Source: Malikia sp041190985 (GTDB lineage Bacteria > Pseudomonadota > Gammaproteobacteria > Burkholderiales > Burkholderiaceae_C). From it: a stretch of 64,000 bases of DNA. The translations under genes and the position numbers were made by a program. The DNA lies in NCBI GenBank assembly GCA_041190985.1, contig JBEEPT010000110.1, positions 1-64,000 of the forward strand. Direction: 5' to 3'. Under the pieces are notes generated by a model. It was not told the origin of the DNA, did not search any database, and saw nothing but the letters and a program-made list of their open reading frames with translations. This document shows, in pieces, positions 23,741 to 32,265 of the stretch (position 1 is the first letter of the stretch; each line of letters begins with the position of its first letter).

Positions 23741-25114
23741 ATGGCCGAGCTGGAGCAGGTCGCCGAAGAGGTGAAGCGCGAGATCGCGCGCATCGGCGAC
23801 GACAACAAGAAGCTCTTCGATCAGGTCCAGAAGGACCTCCACGACGCCCGCCAGCTCGCCGAGGGCAAGGCCGGCGCCGACGAGGTCAAGGCCTACGCGA
23901 CCTCCATGGCGGAGAAGTTCGCGGCCCTGGAGCAGAAGGTCCAGCAGAAGATGGACCTGATGGGGACTGCCCTCAACCGGATGGGGCGCAGCGCCGGCGT
24001 CGCCAACTTCGACATCCCGCGGCCCGAGAACGTCGAGGCGCTCGAGTTCAAGCGCGCCCGCATGTCCTTCGCCGGGACGCCCAACGACCAGCTGGAAGAC
24101 ATCACGGTCAGCGACGCGGAGATCGCGGAATACAAGGGCTATCGCCCGGCGTTCCGGCGCTACCTGCGCGCCAAGAACGAGAAGCTGCTCTCGGTCGAGG
24201 AAAGCAAGGCCCTGACCACGGGCTCGGACCCCGATGGCGGCTTCTTCGTCACCCCGGCGATGTCCTCGCGGATCATGGAGATCGTCCGCGAGAGCTCGCC
24301 CATGGCGCAGCTGGCCTACGTCGAGACCATCGGCACCGACCGGATCGAGATCCCCTACGACGAGGGCGAGGGCTCGGGCGGCTGGGTCGGCGAGGAGGAG
24401 GCCCGGACCGAGACCGGCACGCCGCAGGTCGGCTCGTTCATGATCCCGGCCGACGAGATCTACACTCACGTCAAGGCGACCCAGCGCGTGCTGGAGGACG
24501 CCAACGTGAACGTCGAAGAGTGGCTGGCGAAGAAGAACGCGGAGAAGTTCGCCCGCATCGAGGCCACCGCCTTCATCAGCGGCAACGGCGTCAAGAAGCC
24601 CCGGGGCATCCTGGGCTACACGATGACTGCGAGCCAGGGCTCGCGCACCAGCGGCGTGCAGTTCTACACGACCGGAGACGCCAATCTCCTGAAGCCGGAC
24701 GCGATCAAGAAGCTGCCGCTGCTGGCGCTGAAGGAGCCCTACCACCCCAACGCCCGCTGGCTGATGAAGCGCGCCACCCTGGCCGCGATCTCGATCTTCC
24801 GCGACGACAGCGGCGCTTCGGCAGGAACCGGCCAGTATCTCTGGGTGCCCGGCTTCCGCGACAACTCGGTGCAGTCGCAGCTCTGCGGCTACCCGGTGTC
24901 CCTGGCCGACGACATGCCGGCGGTGGCGGCCGGCACCTACCCGATCGGGTTCGGCGACTGGCGCCAGTTCTACACCATCGTCCGGCGCCTCGGGATCACC
25001 ACCCTGCGGGACCCGTACACCTCCAAGCCGTTCGTCACCTTCTACTCGCGGATGCGGGTGGGCGGCGGCGTCACGAACTTCGAGGCCGCGGTCTTCCTCA
25101 AGGTCAGCACCTGA
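23741..25114 (+). CDS. Major capsid protein, HK97 family
   Basis: 457 residues. Residues 1-85 are a coiled-coil delta/scaffold domain (EVKREIARIGDDNKKLFDQVQKDL). The mature shell follows: GGFFVTPAMSSRIMEIVRESSPM, IPADEIYTHVKATQRVLEDAN, FISGNGVKKPRGIL, and the C-terminal RRLGITTLRDPYTSKPFVTFYSRMRVGG. Processing by the adjacent protease is expected near the end of the coiled coil (after ~100-150), which the sequence alone cannot fix. GAAAGGA precedes the ATG. Confidence 0.93.
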   Translation: MAELEQVAEEVKREIARIGDDNKKLFDQVQKDLHDARQLAEGKAGADEVKAYATSMAEKFAALEQKVQQKMDLMGTALNRMGRSAGVANFDIPRPENVEALEFKRARMSFAGTPNDQLEDITVSDAEIAEYKGYRPAFRRYLRAKNEKLLSVEESKALTTGSDPDGGFFVTPAMSSRIMEIVRESSPMAQLAYVETIGTDRIEIPYDEGEGSGGWVGEEEARTETGTPQVGSFMIPADEIYTHVKATQRVLEDANVNVEEWLAKKNAEKFARIEATAFISGNGVKKPRGILGYTMTASQGSRTSGVQFYTTGDANLLKPDAIKKLPLLALKEPYHPNARWLMKRATLAAISIFRDDSGASAGTGQYLWVPGFRDNSVQSQLCGYPVSLADDMPAVAAGTYPIGFGDWRQFYTIVRRLGITTLRDPYTSKPFVTFYSRMRVGGGVTNFEAAVFLKVST

Positions 25115-25128
25115 TCTGAGCCGAGCAG

Positions 25129-25154
25129 ATAACCGGGCCCACAGGCCCGGTTAT
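25129..25154 (+). terminator. Strong hairpin after capsid gene (no U-tract)
   Basis: Perfect 11-bp stem ATAACCGGGCC (25129-25139) with GGCCCGGTTAT (25144-25154), 4-base loop. No T-run follows, so it may attenuate or protect the capsid mRNA rather than stop transcription fully. Confidence 0.6.
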
Positions 25155-25188
25155 CGCCCGCCTCCCACACCAGCTTCGGAGTGCCCCG

Positions 25189-25638
25189 ATGGCACAGATC
25201 AACGTTCACGAGCTCCACAACAGCCTGGACTATGCGGTCGGCCTGGCGCCCGTGGCCGCGGCCCAGACCGACAACACCGCGCTGGTCTCGGCGATCATCG
25301 ATTCGCAGGACCTCGAGACCTTCGAGTTCGTCATCATGACGGGCACGCTGGCCGACGCGGATGCGACCTTCGCGGTGACCATGGATCACGGCGATGCGGC
25401 GAACCTCTCGGATGCGGCCGCGGCCCCGACCGAGTGCCTGATCGGCACCCTGGCCGCGGCCGGCTTCACCTTCGCGGCGGACAGCGCCATCCGGAAGATC
25501 GGCGTCGTGCCGCGCAAGGGGGCGGGCAAGCGCTACTGGCGCCTGACCGTCACGCCCTCGAACAACACCGGCGCGGCGCCGATCGTCATCCTGGTGGTGA
25601 AGAAGGGCTGGAACGTGCCGTTCACGCCGGTCGGCTGA
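25189..25638 (+). CDS. Structural protein, possible head decoration
   Basis: 149 residues, beta-rich, no cysteine clusters (VALP.. ETFEFVIMTGTLADADATFAVTMDHG; KRYWRLTVTPSNNTGAAPIVILVVKKGW). Position directly after the capsid gene and separated by its own hairpin suggests an abundant head protein such as a decoration or cement protein. The family was not recognised with certainty. Confidence 0.7.
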   Translation: MAQINVHELHNSLDYAVGLAPVAAAQTDNTALVSAIIDSQDLETFEFVIMTGTLADADATFAVTMDHGDAANLSDAAAAPTECLIGTLAAAGFTFAADSAIRKIGVVPRKGAGKRYWRLTVTPSNNTGAAPIVILVVKKGWNVPFTPVG

Positions 25639-25716
25639 TCTTCGGCAGACCGTCAACAGGCGGCGTGGTGACAGGGGGCGGGCTTCGGTCCGCCCCTTCA
25701 CATTGGAGACCACGAC
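25639..25716 (+). promoter_or_regulatory. TTCGGCAGACC motif plus UUCG-capped hairpin
   Basis: TCTTCGGCAGACC at 25639-25651, then a stem around a TTCG tetraloop: GGGGCGG on the left and CCGCCCC on the right within 25674-25696. Precedes the 25717 gene, whose ribosome-binding site is TGGAGA. Confidence 0.5.
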
Positions 25717-25965
25717 ATGCGTGCCACCGCCTTGAAGGACTTCCCCTACAGCCGGGACGGCCTGACGATCCTGCACGCCCGTGAGGGCCAGGACTTCGAC
25801 TGCCCGGATGCTCTGGTGCCCGGCCTGCTCGGCGCAGGCTACATCGCCGAGCCCGACGCGGCGGCGCCCAAGCCCCAGGACCCACCGAAGACCGACGAGG
25901 CGCCGAAGACCGACGAGGCGGCGGCGCCGACCGGCAGGCGCGGCCGCAAGCCGGCCGAGGACTGA
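25717..25965 (+). CDS. Small head-region protein with KTDEA repeats
   Basis: 82 residues. Folded N-terminal half (MRATALKDFPYSRDGLTILHAREGQDFDCPDALVPGLLGAGYI) common in small phage head-cluster proteins, then a disordered tail with PKTDEA twice and a basic end (GRRGRKPAED). Role unknown. Confidence 0.7.
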   Translation: MRATALKDFPYSRDGLTILHAREGQDFDCPDALVPGLLGAGYIAEPDAAAPKPQDPPKTDEAPKTDEAAAPTGRRGRKPAED

Positions 25966-26315
25966 TGCGCACGCTCCTGGTGGCGGCGCTGCTGCTGGCA
26001 GCGCCTGCCGCCGCGGCGCCGCGCGAGGGCGGGCGCACCGGCGACTGCTGCAATCCCTCGGGGACGGTGAACCTCCTGCAGGGCGGCCTGACCCTGCAGG
26101 ACCTGTTCATCCTGGCCGCGATCGACCGGAGCCTGCACGGCCGCAACAGCGACGAGGACCCGCCCAGCCCGCCCGCTGGCAGCGCGGACCGAGACGCTCG
26201 CGGCCGCATGAGCCCGACGGCCCAGGCCTCCCGAGATCAGGCGCAGCGACAGCGGGATGCACGGTGCGGCTGCAACAGCCTGGATGCCGGGCAGGCGGGC
26301 AAGGCGGGGTTCTGA
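25965..26315 (+). CDS. Predicted secreted small protein in the head cluster
   Basis: 116 residues; the ATG overlaps the upstream stop. A clear signal peptide (MRTLLVAALLLAAPAAAA) is followed by a polar protein with cysteine pairs CC (near 28) and CGC near the end. An exported protein between connector genes is unusual; it may be a cargo gene using the late promoter. No family recognised. Confidence 0.6.
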   Translation: MRTLLVAALLLAAPAAAAPREGGRTGDCCNPSGTVNLLQGGLTLQDLFILAAIDRSLHGRNSDEDPPSPPAGSADRDARGRMSPTAQASRDQAQRQRDARCGCNSLDAGQAGKAGF

Positions 26316-26318
26316 CCC

Positions 26319-26993
26319 ATGGCGATCGTCTCCACCACCACCATGGCGAACCGGCGCAGCCTCACGACGGCGAAGCGCTACCGGGAAGTCATGCCGGCGA
26401 CCAAGGCGCTGGACGTCAAGATCGAGACCATCATCGGTCAGTGCTCGGCGGCGATCGAACGCTATGTCGGGAGGATACTGGCGCGCGAGCGCGTCACCGA
26501 GAAGCTGCGCGAGGCCGCCGGCACCGTGCTGCTGGTGATGAGCCGCAGGCCGATCCAGACCGTGCACAGCCTGAAGATCGACGGGGTGACGCTCGAGGCC
26601 TCGAAGTGGTCCGTGGAGCATCCCGAGGCCGGCGTGATCCGGCTCCTGGCGGAGAGCAACTTCATCTGGGACGAATTGGCCGAGGTGGGCGCCGGCGGCG
26701 ACTACGGCTACCGCAGCGGTCCGCAGCGCCTGTTCCAGGTCGAGATCGACTACACCGCCGGTTGGATCCCGCCTGGGAGCACCGACGGCGAGGCCAACCT
26801 GCCGGAAGAGATCGAGGCCGCCTGCCAGATGGCGGTCCGGGCGCAGCTGGAGCGACAGGAGCGACCGATCGGCGTCACCTCGGAACGGTTGGGCGATGCG
26901 TCCTGGAGCTACACGCCCGGCACCATGGGGCAGGGGCTGCTGCCCGACGAGCTCAAGCTGCTGCTCGATCCGTTCCGGACCGTGAGCTTCTGA
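26319..26993 (+). CDS. Head-tail connector, gp6-like
   Basis: 224 residues. Helical N-terminus and IDYTAGW...LPEEIEAACQMAVRAQLERQERPIGVTSERLGDASWSY match the HK97 gp6-like adaptor family, whose ring sits beneath the portal. Followed with TGATG overlap by the head-closure gene, the usual order. Confidence 0.8.
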   Translation: MAIVSTTTMANRRSLTTAKRYREVMPATKALDVKIETIIGQCSAAIERYVGRILARERVTEKLREAAGTVLLVMSRRPIQTVHSLKIDGVTLEASKWSVEHPEAGVIRLLAESNFIWDELAEVGAGGDYGYRSGPQRLFQVEIDYTAGWIPPGSTDGEANLPEEIEAACQMAVRAQLERQERPIGVTSERLGDASWSYTPGTMGQGLLPDELKLLLDPFRTVSF

Positions 26994-27331
26994 TGCCCAT
27001 CATTTCCGATCGGATGCTGCCGCAGAGCGTCCGCGTCGAGCGGATCGTGCGGACCCCGAACGGACGCGGCGGTCACACCGAGACCAAGACGACCGTGGCG
27101 ACGGCTTTGCGCTGCCGGATGACGGCGGCCTTCCTCACCCAGCTCGCCGACGTCGACGGCCAGCTGGTCAGCCAGCCGACCCGCTACGCCTACTTCGACC
27201 CCGACGCCGACCTGCGCCCCCAGGACATCCTGACCACGCCCGACGGCCGCGTGCTGATCGTGCAGGCCGGCGAGGTCCAGGCCGACGGGATCTACTTCAA
27301 GGCGAACCTGAACGAGGAGCAGCCGGCATGA
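26993..27331 (+). CDS. Head closure / head-tail joining protein
   Basis: 112 residues from the ATG at 26993, overlapping the connector stop. The frame is open far upstream, but only this part is coding. Beta-barrel-like pattern (VRVERIVRTPNGRGGHTETKTTVATALRCRM..., TPDGRVLIVQAGEVQADGIYFKANL) fits the SPP1 gp16 / phage head-tail joining family that seals the head after packaging. Confidence 0.75.
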   Translation: MPIISDRMLPQSVRVERIVRTPNGRGGHTETKTTVATALRCRMTAAFLTQLADVDGQLVSQPTRYAYFDPDADLRPQDILTTPDGRVLIVQAGEVQADGIYFKANLNEEQPA

Positions 27332-27666
27332 GCGACGGGGAACAGAACCTGGATCGCGTGCTGAGCCCGAAGCTGATCGTCCGGGACTACGGCACCATGA
27401 AGCTGCACTACCACTGGTGCCCGGGCTGCGAGGTCATGCACTCGATCGCCGTGGAGCAGCCGTTCCGCAACGGCGCGCGCTGGACCTTCGACCGGAACGC
27501 CGAGAAGCCGACCTTCAGTCCGTCGATCAATGTCGGTCCCGGGACCAAGCTGCAGTGCCACTACTTCATCCGCGCCGGCCGGATCGAGTTCTGTGGTGAC
27601 AGCCACCATGCCCTGGCCGGGCAGACGGTGGACCTACCAGACATTCCCGAGGAGGAGCTGCGTTGA
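27328..27666 (+). CDS. DUF6527-like protein
   Basis: 112 residues. WCPGCEVMH with a CxxC, then KPTFSPSINVG, CHYFIRAGRIEFCGDSHHALAGQTVDLP. This is the pattern of DUF6527 phage proteins, often misnamed in databases. Conserved Cys and His residues suggest a metal site. Lying between head-closure and neck genes it overlaps both; its role is unknown. Confidence 0.75.
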   Translation: MSDGEQNLDRVLSPKLIVRDYGTMKLHYHWCPGCEVMHSIAVEQPFRNGARWTFDRNAEKPTFSPSINVGPGTKLQCHYFIRAGRIEFCGDSHHALAGQTVDLPDIPEEELR

Positions 27667-28136
27667 GCCAGAACGTCCTCCTCGACGACCTGAACCTGAA
27701 GATCAAGCTGCGGCGGATCCTGATCGACGCTGCCCACAAGGGCGGAGCCGGGCTCGCCGGCCACCTGCAGATCAAGCTCAACGTCTCGGCCCGCGTCGGC
27801 ACGCCGGCCTCCGAGCGCGCGCGCAAGGCCCAGGCGAAGAAGCGCCGGCGACGCGCGGCGCGCTTCCTCTACCAAGCGTCCAAGCCGGGCGAGCCGCCCA
27901 GGAAGCGCACCGGCACGCTGCAGAAGTCGGTAGGTCACGAGGTCTTCTACGACCTGCGCTACGACCAGGTGACCGTGCGCGCCGGCACGAATGTCCCCTA
28001 TGGCCGCTTCCTCGAGTACGGCACGCGCAAGATGGCGGCGCGGCCCTGGCTGCGGCCGGGGATGGTCGAGTACCTGCCGCGGTTCCGCGGCGTCGTCATG
28101 GGCGAGATCCGCCGGCAGCTGCGGGGAGGGATGTGA
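27663..28136 (+). CDS. Neck / tail completion protein, HK97 gp10-like
   Basis: 157 residues from TTG at 27663, with GAGGAG a few bases upstream. A basic central linker, then PYGRFLEYGTRKMAARPWLRPGM, the family hallmark. The protein links head connector and tail. Its stop overlaps the tail terminator start (TGATG). Confidence 0.85.
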   Translation: MSQNVLLDDLNLKIKLRRILIDAAHKGGAGLAGHLQIKLNVSARVGTPASERARKAQAKKRRRRAARFLYQASKPGEPPRKRTGTLQKSVGHEVFYDLRYDQVTVRAGTNVPYGRFLEYGTRKMAARPWLRPGMVEYLPRFRGVVMGEIRRQLRGGM

Positions 28137-28561
28137 TGGCGGTCGGCCTGGGCAAGGCGATCCGCGACCTGCTCCTGCAGGACGAGCCGTTCTGCGCCTA
28201 CCTCTCGACCTACATGGGCGAGAAGGCGATCTTCACCGCCGACCGGGTGCCGCCCGACGCCAACATGCCGTTCCTGATGCTGGGCCCGCCGGTCACCGAC
28301 GAGCCCGACCGGATCATGGATGGCGAGAGCGGCCGGCGCACCGTGACGAAGGACCTGAAGCTCTACTTCCCGGGGAACGCCGACGAAGGCCCGCTGGAGG
28401 AAGCGGCCGAGCGCCTGCGCAACATCCTGGCCGACCGCAGCCTGACCGTGCCGGGCTTCAGCCGCGCTCGGATCGCCATTGTCAACGGGCCGATCGGGCT
28501 TTCGGCAGACACCGACGCCGACGGCCGCCTAGTCAGCATCCGGGTTCACCTGACGCGCTGA
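28136..28561 (+). CDS. Tail terminator / tail completion protein
   Basis: 141 residues from the ATG at 28136. Pattern GKAIRDLLLQDEPFCAYL ... NMPFLMLGPP ... GRRTVTKDLKLYFPG ... LEEAAERLRNIL ... DTDADGRLVSIRVHL fits the DUF3168/gpU-like tail terminator fold that stops tail-tube growth. The position before the tube gene agrees. The end of the gene contains a GCTTTCGGCAGAC motif. Confidence 0.72.
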   Translation: MAVGLGKAIRDLLLQDEPFCAYLSTYMGEKAIFTADRVPPDANMPFLMLGPPVTDEPDRIMDGESGRRTVTKDLKLYFPGNADEGPLEEAAERLRNILADRSLTVPGFSRARIAIVNGPIGLSADTDADGRLVSIRVHLTR

Positions 28562-28570
28562 AGAGGCGAC

Positions 28571-28912
28571 ATGGCAACGCTTTCGGTCCAGACCCTCACG
28601 GGCAAGGGGAAGGTGATCCCTTCCTTCGCGAACGCTGCCGGCGGCGGCGACGTGGCTCCGAACGCCGGTGGCGGCATCACCATCGTCGTCCGTAACGGGG
28701 ATGCTTCCGCCAAGACGGTCACCTTCAAGAGCTTCGCCGAGACCGCGCTCGAGGGCACCGCCGTCGCGGACAAGGCGTTCTCGATCCCGGCCGGCGGCTT
28801 GCTGATCTTCGGCCCGCTCGACGTCAAGCCCTGGAACAACGGCTCCAACCAGGTCGAGATCACCTACTCGGCCGTGACCTCGGTCACCGTCGCCGTCATC
28901 AAGGGGGCCTGA
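28571..28912 (+). CDS. Small beta-sandwich structural protein
   Basis: 113 residues, mostly beta (ITIVVRNGDASAKTVTFKSFAE ... FSIPAGGLLIFGPLDVKPWNN ... VEITYSAVTSVTVAVIKGA). Similar small proteins are common beside phage tube or capsid genes and are probably decorations. Function not established. Confidence 0.65.
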   Translation: MATLSVQTLTGKGKVIPSFANAAGGGDVAPNAGGGITIVVRNGDASAKTVTFKSFAETALEGTAVADKAFSIPAGGLLIFGPLDVKPWNNGSNQVEITYSAVTSVTVAVIKGA

Positions 28913-28916
28913 TCCG

Positions 28917-29327
28917 ATGCCGGTCACTCCCATCGACAGCCAGGGAACGCAGCTGTTCTGCGACGGCCTCAAGGTGATCGGCGTCAAGGCGGTGACCGGC
29001 CTCGGGTCCGGATCCTCCACCGTGCGCGACCGATCCACGCTGGACGACAGCAAGTTCAAGCGGATCGGCGTCGGCTTGCGTGATTCCGGCACGGCCTCGG
29101 TGCCGCTCCTGATCGACACGACCGATGCGGGGCAGCGCCGGCTCTACAAGTACTACAAGGACGGCACCCGCGGTTACTTCCAGGTGGTGCTGCCGAACGG
29201 CTCGCAGCGTGACTTCTACGCCTACGTCCAGACCTTCCCGGAGGACTTCGGCACGGATGCCGACGCCATGGCGACGGTGACCCTGCTGGTCGACGGCGAG
29301 ATCGGCGGCTTCCCGGATCCGAGCTGA
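28917..29327 (+). CDS. Major tail tube protein
   Basis: 136 residues. GSGSSTVRDRSTLDDSKFKRIGVGLRDSGTASVPLLIDTTDAGQRRLYKYYKDGTRGYFQVVLPNGSQRDFYAYVQTFPEDFGTDADAMATVTLLVDGEI-like layout is that of siphovirus tail tube proteins, here placed between terminator and chaperone genes as expected. Forms the hexameric tube. Confidence 0.82.
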   Translation: MPVTPIDSQGTQLFCDGLKVIGVKAVTGLGSGSSTVRDRSTLDDSKFKRIGVGLRDSGTASVPLLIDTTDAGQRRLYKYYKDGTRGYFQVVLPNGSQRDFYAYVQTFPEDFGTDADAMATVTLLVDGEIGGFPDPS

Positions 29328-29337
29328 GGACTGACCC

Positions 29338-29751
29338 TTGCTGAAATCGGAACCGGTACCGGTCTCGATCGGCGGCCACGACCTGCTGCTGCGCTATCCC
29401 GCCAAGGTGCTGGCGGACCTGCAGCGGCTGCTCGAGGTCCGGACGCTGCTCGACGTTCTGGCGCGGATCGAGGCCCTGCAGCCCAACGTCGGCGAAGAGG
29501 GTGTGGACGCCCAGCTGCTGGCCTTCAGCATGGACGATCTGATCCTGGTCCTGTGGGCCGGGATCGGCCCCGCGGGTGGGCATGAGGTCTATCGGTCGCC
29601 CAACGCCATGGGCCTCGAGATCGACGTCCACATGGTGCCCGACCTCCTGATGCGCCTGCAGCTCGCGGTGGCCCGGCAGATGGTCCCGCCACAGGAGGCC
29701 GCGGACAACCCCGACCCCCCTCCGCAGGCGGTGGCGGCGCCCTCACCCTAG
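29338..29751 (+). CDS. Tail assembly chaperone, unshifted product (lambda gpG-like)
   Basis: 137 residues from TTG at 29338 with GAGGA upstream. Helical protein (LADLQRLLEVRTLLDVLARIEAL). Near its end the zero-frame codons gaC-CCC-CCT form a C CCC CCT slippery heptamer at 29715-29721. A -1 shift there joins the open downstream frame (to 30107), giving a ~256-residue G-T-like product. Position before the tape measure is exactly where lambda-type chaperones lie. Confidence 0.8.
   Translation: MLKSEPVPVSIGGHDLLLRYPAKVLADLQRLLEVRTLLDVLARIEALQPNVGEEGVDAQLLAFSMDDLILVLWAGIGPAGGHEVYRSPNAMGLEIDVHMVPDLLMRLQLAVARQMVPPQEAADNPDPPPQAVAAPSP
29715..29721 (+). promoter_or_regulatory. Programmed -1 frameshift heptamer C CCC CCT
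   Basis: In the frame of the upstream chaperone gene the bases split as C|CCC|CCT, so both tRNAs keep pairing after slipping back one base. The zero frame stops at 29751; the -1 frame continues to 30107. Confidence 0.75.
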
Positions 29752-30107
29752 AGGGCTGGATCGAGACCGCCGTCGGCGTCCTCGGCCTCGACCTCGCCGC
29801 CGCCTGGGACCTGACCCTCTCCGACTATCGGCTGCTTTGCCGGGCTCATCGCCGCAGGGTCCGCGACGACCATGCGCGCGACCTCCGGATGGCCTGGATG
29901 ACGGCGAACCTGACCCGCAACCCGATCAGCCACGACGAGGTCGAGCGCCTGATCGCCGGCATGGGCGGGACGGCGGCCATGGAGGAACAGAACCGCCTCA
30001 ACCGGAACGGCTTCATCCTGGCCGAGTTCGACGACGCCTACCGGGCGGACAAGGCCGCCGAGCTGGCGGCCGCGGCGACAGCCAAGGAGCCGGCCGATGG
30101 CGGGTGA
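29721..30107 (+). CDS. Tail assembly chaperone T-part, reached by -1 frameshift
   Basis: Frame open from the slippery site to 30107 (128 residues): LTLEGWIETAVGVLGLDLAAAWDLTLSDYRLLCRAHRRR then MAWMTANLTRNPISHDEVERLIAGM. It has no good start of its own upstream of ATG 29889, which lacks a clear ribosome-binding site. Expected to be made only as the G-T fusion and to bind the tape measure during tail assembly. Overlaps the tape-measure start by 11 bases. Confidence 0.78.
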   Translation, partial: SAGGGGALTLEGWIETAVGVLGLDLAAAWDLTLSDYRLLCRAHRRRVRDDHARDLRMAWMTANLTRNPISHDEVERLIAGMGGTAAMEEQNRLNRNGFILAEFDDAYRADKAAELAAAATAKEPADGG

Positions 30108-32265
30108 GAAGGTCGGCGAAGCCTATGTCGAGCTCCACTACAAGCTCGACCAGCTGGCCCGGGATCTCCGGGTAGCGAAGGCCGCGGTCGAGAACCAGGT
30201 CGGGCAGCTCAACGACACGGTCAAGGGCAAGACCGACGGCATGTTCGTCGGGGTCAGCAACCAGATCGAGCGGCTGACCGGCCAGATCACCACCCTGCGC
30301 AACCTCGCCGTGGTCGGCTTCGCCACCGCGATGATCAGCTCGCTGTACGGCATCGCCCAGCAGGTGGCGACGGTCGGCAACGAAGTGCAGCTGATGCGGG
30401 GGCGGCTCGACAACGCCCTCGGCAAGGGAACCTTCGAGGACGTCGTTGACCTCGCCAACCGCCTGGGGATCGAGATCACCACGGCGGCCGACGCTACCTC
30501 CCGCTTCGGCATGGCCGCGCAGGACATCGGCCTCACCAAGGCCGAAACGATCAAGCTGGTGGAGGTCGTCACCCAGCTCGGCCGCGTGGGCAACTCGAGC
30601 GCCCAGGAAATGTCGTCGGGCATGTTCCAGCTGGCGCAGGCCCTGGCCTCCGGCCGGCTCAGCGGCGACGAGCTGCGCAGCGTCCTGGAGCAGATGCCCG
30701 AGGTCGCCCGAGCCATCGCCCGCGAGTTGGGCGTGGGTATCGGCGAGCTGCGCAAGATGGGCAGCGAGGGCAAGCTCACCGCCGATGTGGTCGCCAACGC
30801 GCTGCTGGGTGCGGCGGACGAGGCCGCTGCCCGGTTCGCGCAGCTGCCCGAGAGCATCGAGCAGAGCCAGGCCCGCTGGAACAACGCCGTCAAGATGCTG
30901 ATGGCGGGGCTCGACCAGACCCTGCGGACGAGCGCGTTCTTCAAGTGGTGGAACAATTTCAAGACCGGCCTCGCCGAGGGGTTGGCCGTCGACTACGGCG
31001 GGGCCGACACCGAGACCACGATCTCGGTCCTGGAGAAGCGGCTGGCCGGCCTCCGCAGCGGCAATCTGCTGGGCGAGAACAACCGGCTCATCGCCGAGGT
31101 CGAGGGGCAGCTGGAAGACCTGCGCCGCCTCGATCGGGAAATGCGGCAGCTGCAGGACAGCGACGCCCCGGCGGCGCCCAAGGCGAAGGGCCCGCTCTCC
31201 TGGTCGCTCTATCCCGAGCGGACGGTCGAGGACGAGAAGGCGGCCCGCGACTACCGCGAGGACGCCAAGCAAATCGCCAAGGATCGCGAGCAAGCCGCGA
31301 GCGAGGCCGAGGCCAAGCGCAAGCGCGAAATCGCCGAACAGAAGCGCCTCAACGCCGAGGAGGAACGCGAACAGGCGCGCGCGGCGGCCGAGAAGAAGCG
31401 TCAGCTCGACCTGGTGACCCGGCAGATCAACGACGCGGCCGATGCCCGCTGGGCGGCGCAGCAGACCCTCGCCAACCAGCGCCGCGATGCGACCCTGGAG
31501 GCGCTCGCCGAAGAGGAGAAGCGCTGGAAGGAAAGCGACCCGCTCGGGTACTACCAGAAGACCGGCGATACCGAGTTCGCGCCCCTCTACGACCCGAAGA
31601 CGGGCGCGATCGACGCCATGCGCGAGCTGGGCCAGGAGGCGGCACAGCTTGGCCGGATGACCGGCGACTTCGTCAAGCAGGGTGCCGACACCGCCGCCCA
31701 GGCCCTGACCCAGATGGCGCTCACGGGCAAGCTGGCGGTCGACGATCTGCTCGAGAGCTTGGCCGAGCTCGCCCTCAACCAGGCCTTCCGGTGGGCGATC
31801 GGCTCCATGCTGGGCGCCGCCGGCAACTACTTTGCCGGCGGCGCCGCGGCCGGCGGCGGCGGGCAGGCGGCGGCAGCCGGCTTCGCCCGTGGCGGCGTCT
31901 TCAACCGCGGTGAAGTGGTGCCCCTAGCCCGCGGCGGGATCGTCTCGGCCGCCACCATCGTCCCGCTGGCGCGCGGTGCTGCGCTGATGGGCGAGGCCGG
32001 GCCTGAGGCCGTGATGCCGCTCGCCCGCGACGGTCAGGGCCGCCTGGGCGTCCGCGCCGGTGGTGGCGGCGGGACCGTGGTCAACGTCATCGACCAGCGG
32101 GGCGCCGGCGCGCCGCCGGTGGAGACCCAGCGCAGCACCGGCGCCGGCGGCATGGAGCAGATCACCATGATCATCCGCGCCGAGGTCAACCGCACTATCG
32201 GCTCCGGCGGCGCCAACAAGGCCATGGAACAGGCCTTCAACCTCAAGCCTAGGACCCGCCGCTGA
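30097..32265 (+). CDS. Tail tape measure protein
   Basis: 722 residues. The tape-measure domain is clear at ~150-240 (SSAQEMSSGMFQLAQALASGRLSGDELRSVLEQMPEVARAIA...GSEGKLTADVVANALL). Hydrophobic segment AVVGFATAMISSLYGIA (~70-90), long charged coiled coil (~365-460), then LGAAGNYFAGGAAAGGGGQ and FARGGVFNRGEVVPLARGG typical of lambda H-like C-termini. At about 0.15 nm per residue the tail would be roughly 100-110 nm. Sets tail length and helps DNA entry. Confidence 0.9.
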   Translation: MAGEKVGEAYVELHYKLDQLARDLRVAKAAVENQVGQLNDTVKGKTDGMFVGVSNQIERLTGQITTLRNLAVVGFATAMISSLYGIAQQVATVGNEVQLMRGRLDNALGKGTFEDVVDLANRLGIEITTAADATSRFGMAAQDIGLTKAETIKLVEVVTQLGRVGNSSAQEMSSGMFQLAQALASGRLSGDELRSVLEQMPEVARAIARELGVGIGELRKMGSEGKLTADVVANALLGAADEAAARFAQLPESIEQSQARWNNAVKMLMAGLDQTLRTSAFFKWWNNFKTGLAEGLAVDYGGADTETTISVLEKRLAGLRSGNLLGENNRLIAEVEGQLEDLRRLDREMRQLQDSDAPAAPKAKGPLSWSLYPERTVEDEKAARDYREDAKQIAKDREQAASEAEAKRKREIAEQKRLNAEEEREQARAAAEKKRQLDLVTRQINDAADARWAAQQTLANQRRDATLEALAEEEKRWKESDPLGYYQKTGDTEFAPLYDPKTGAIDAMRELGQEAAQLGRMTGDFVKQGADTAAQALTQMALTGKLAVDDLLESLAELALNQAFRWAIGSMLGAAGNYFAGGAAAGGGGQAAAAGFARGGVFNRGEVVPLARGGIVSAATIVPLARGAALMGEAGPEAVMPLARDGQGRLGVRAGGGGGTVVNVIDQRGAGAPPVETQRSTGAGGMEQITMIIRAEVNRTIGSGGANKAMEQAFNLKPRTRR

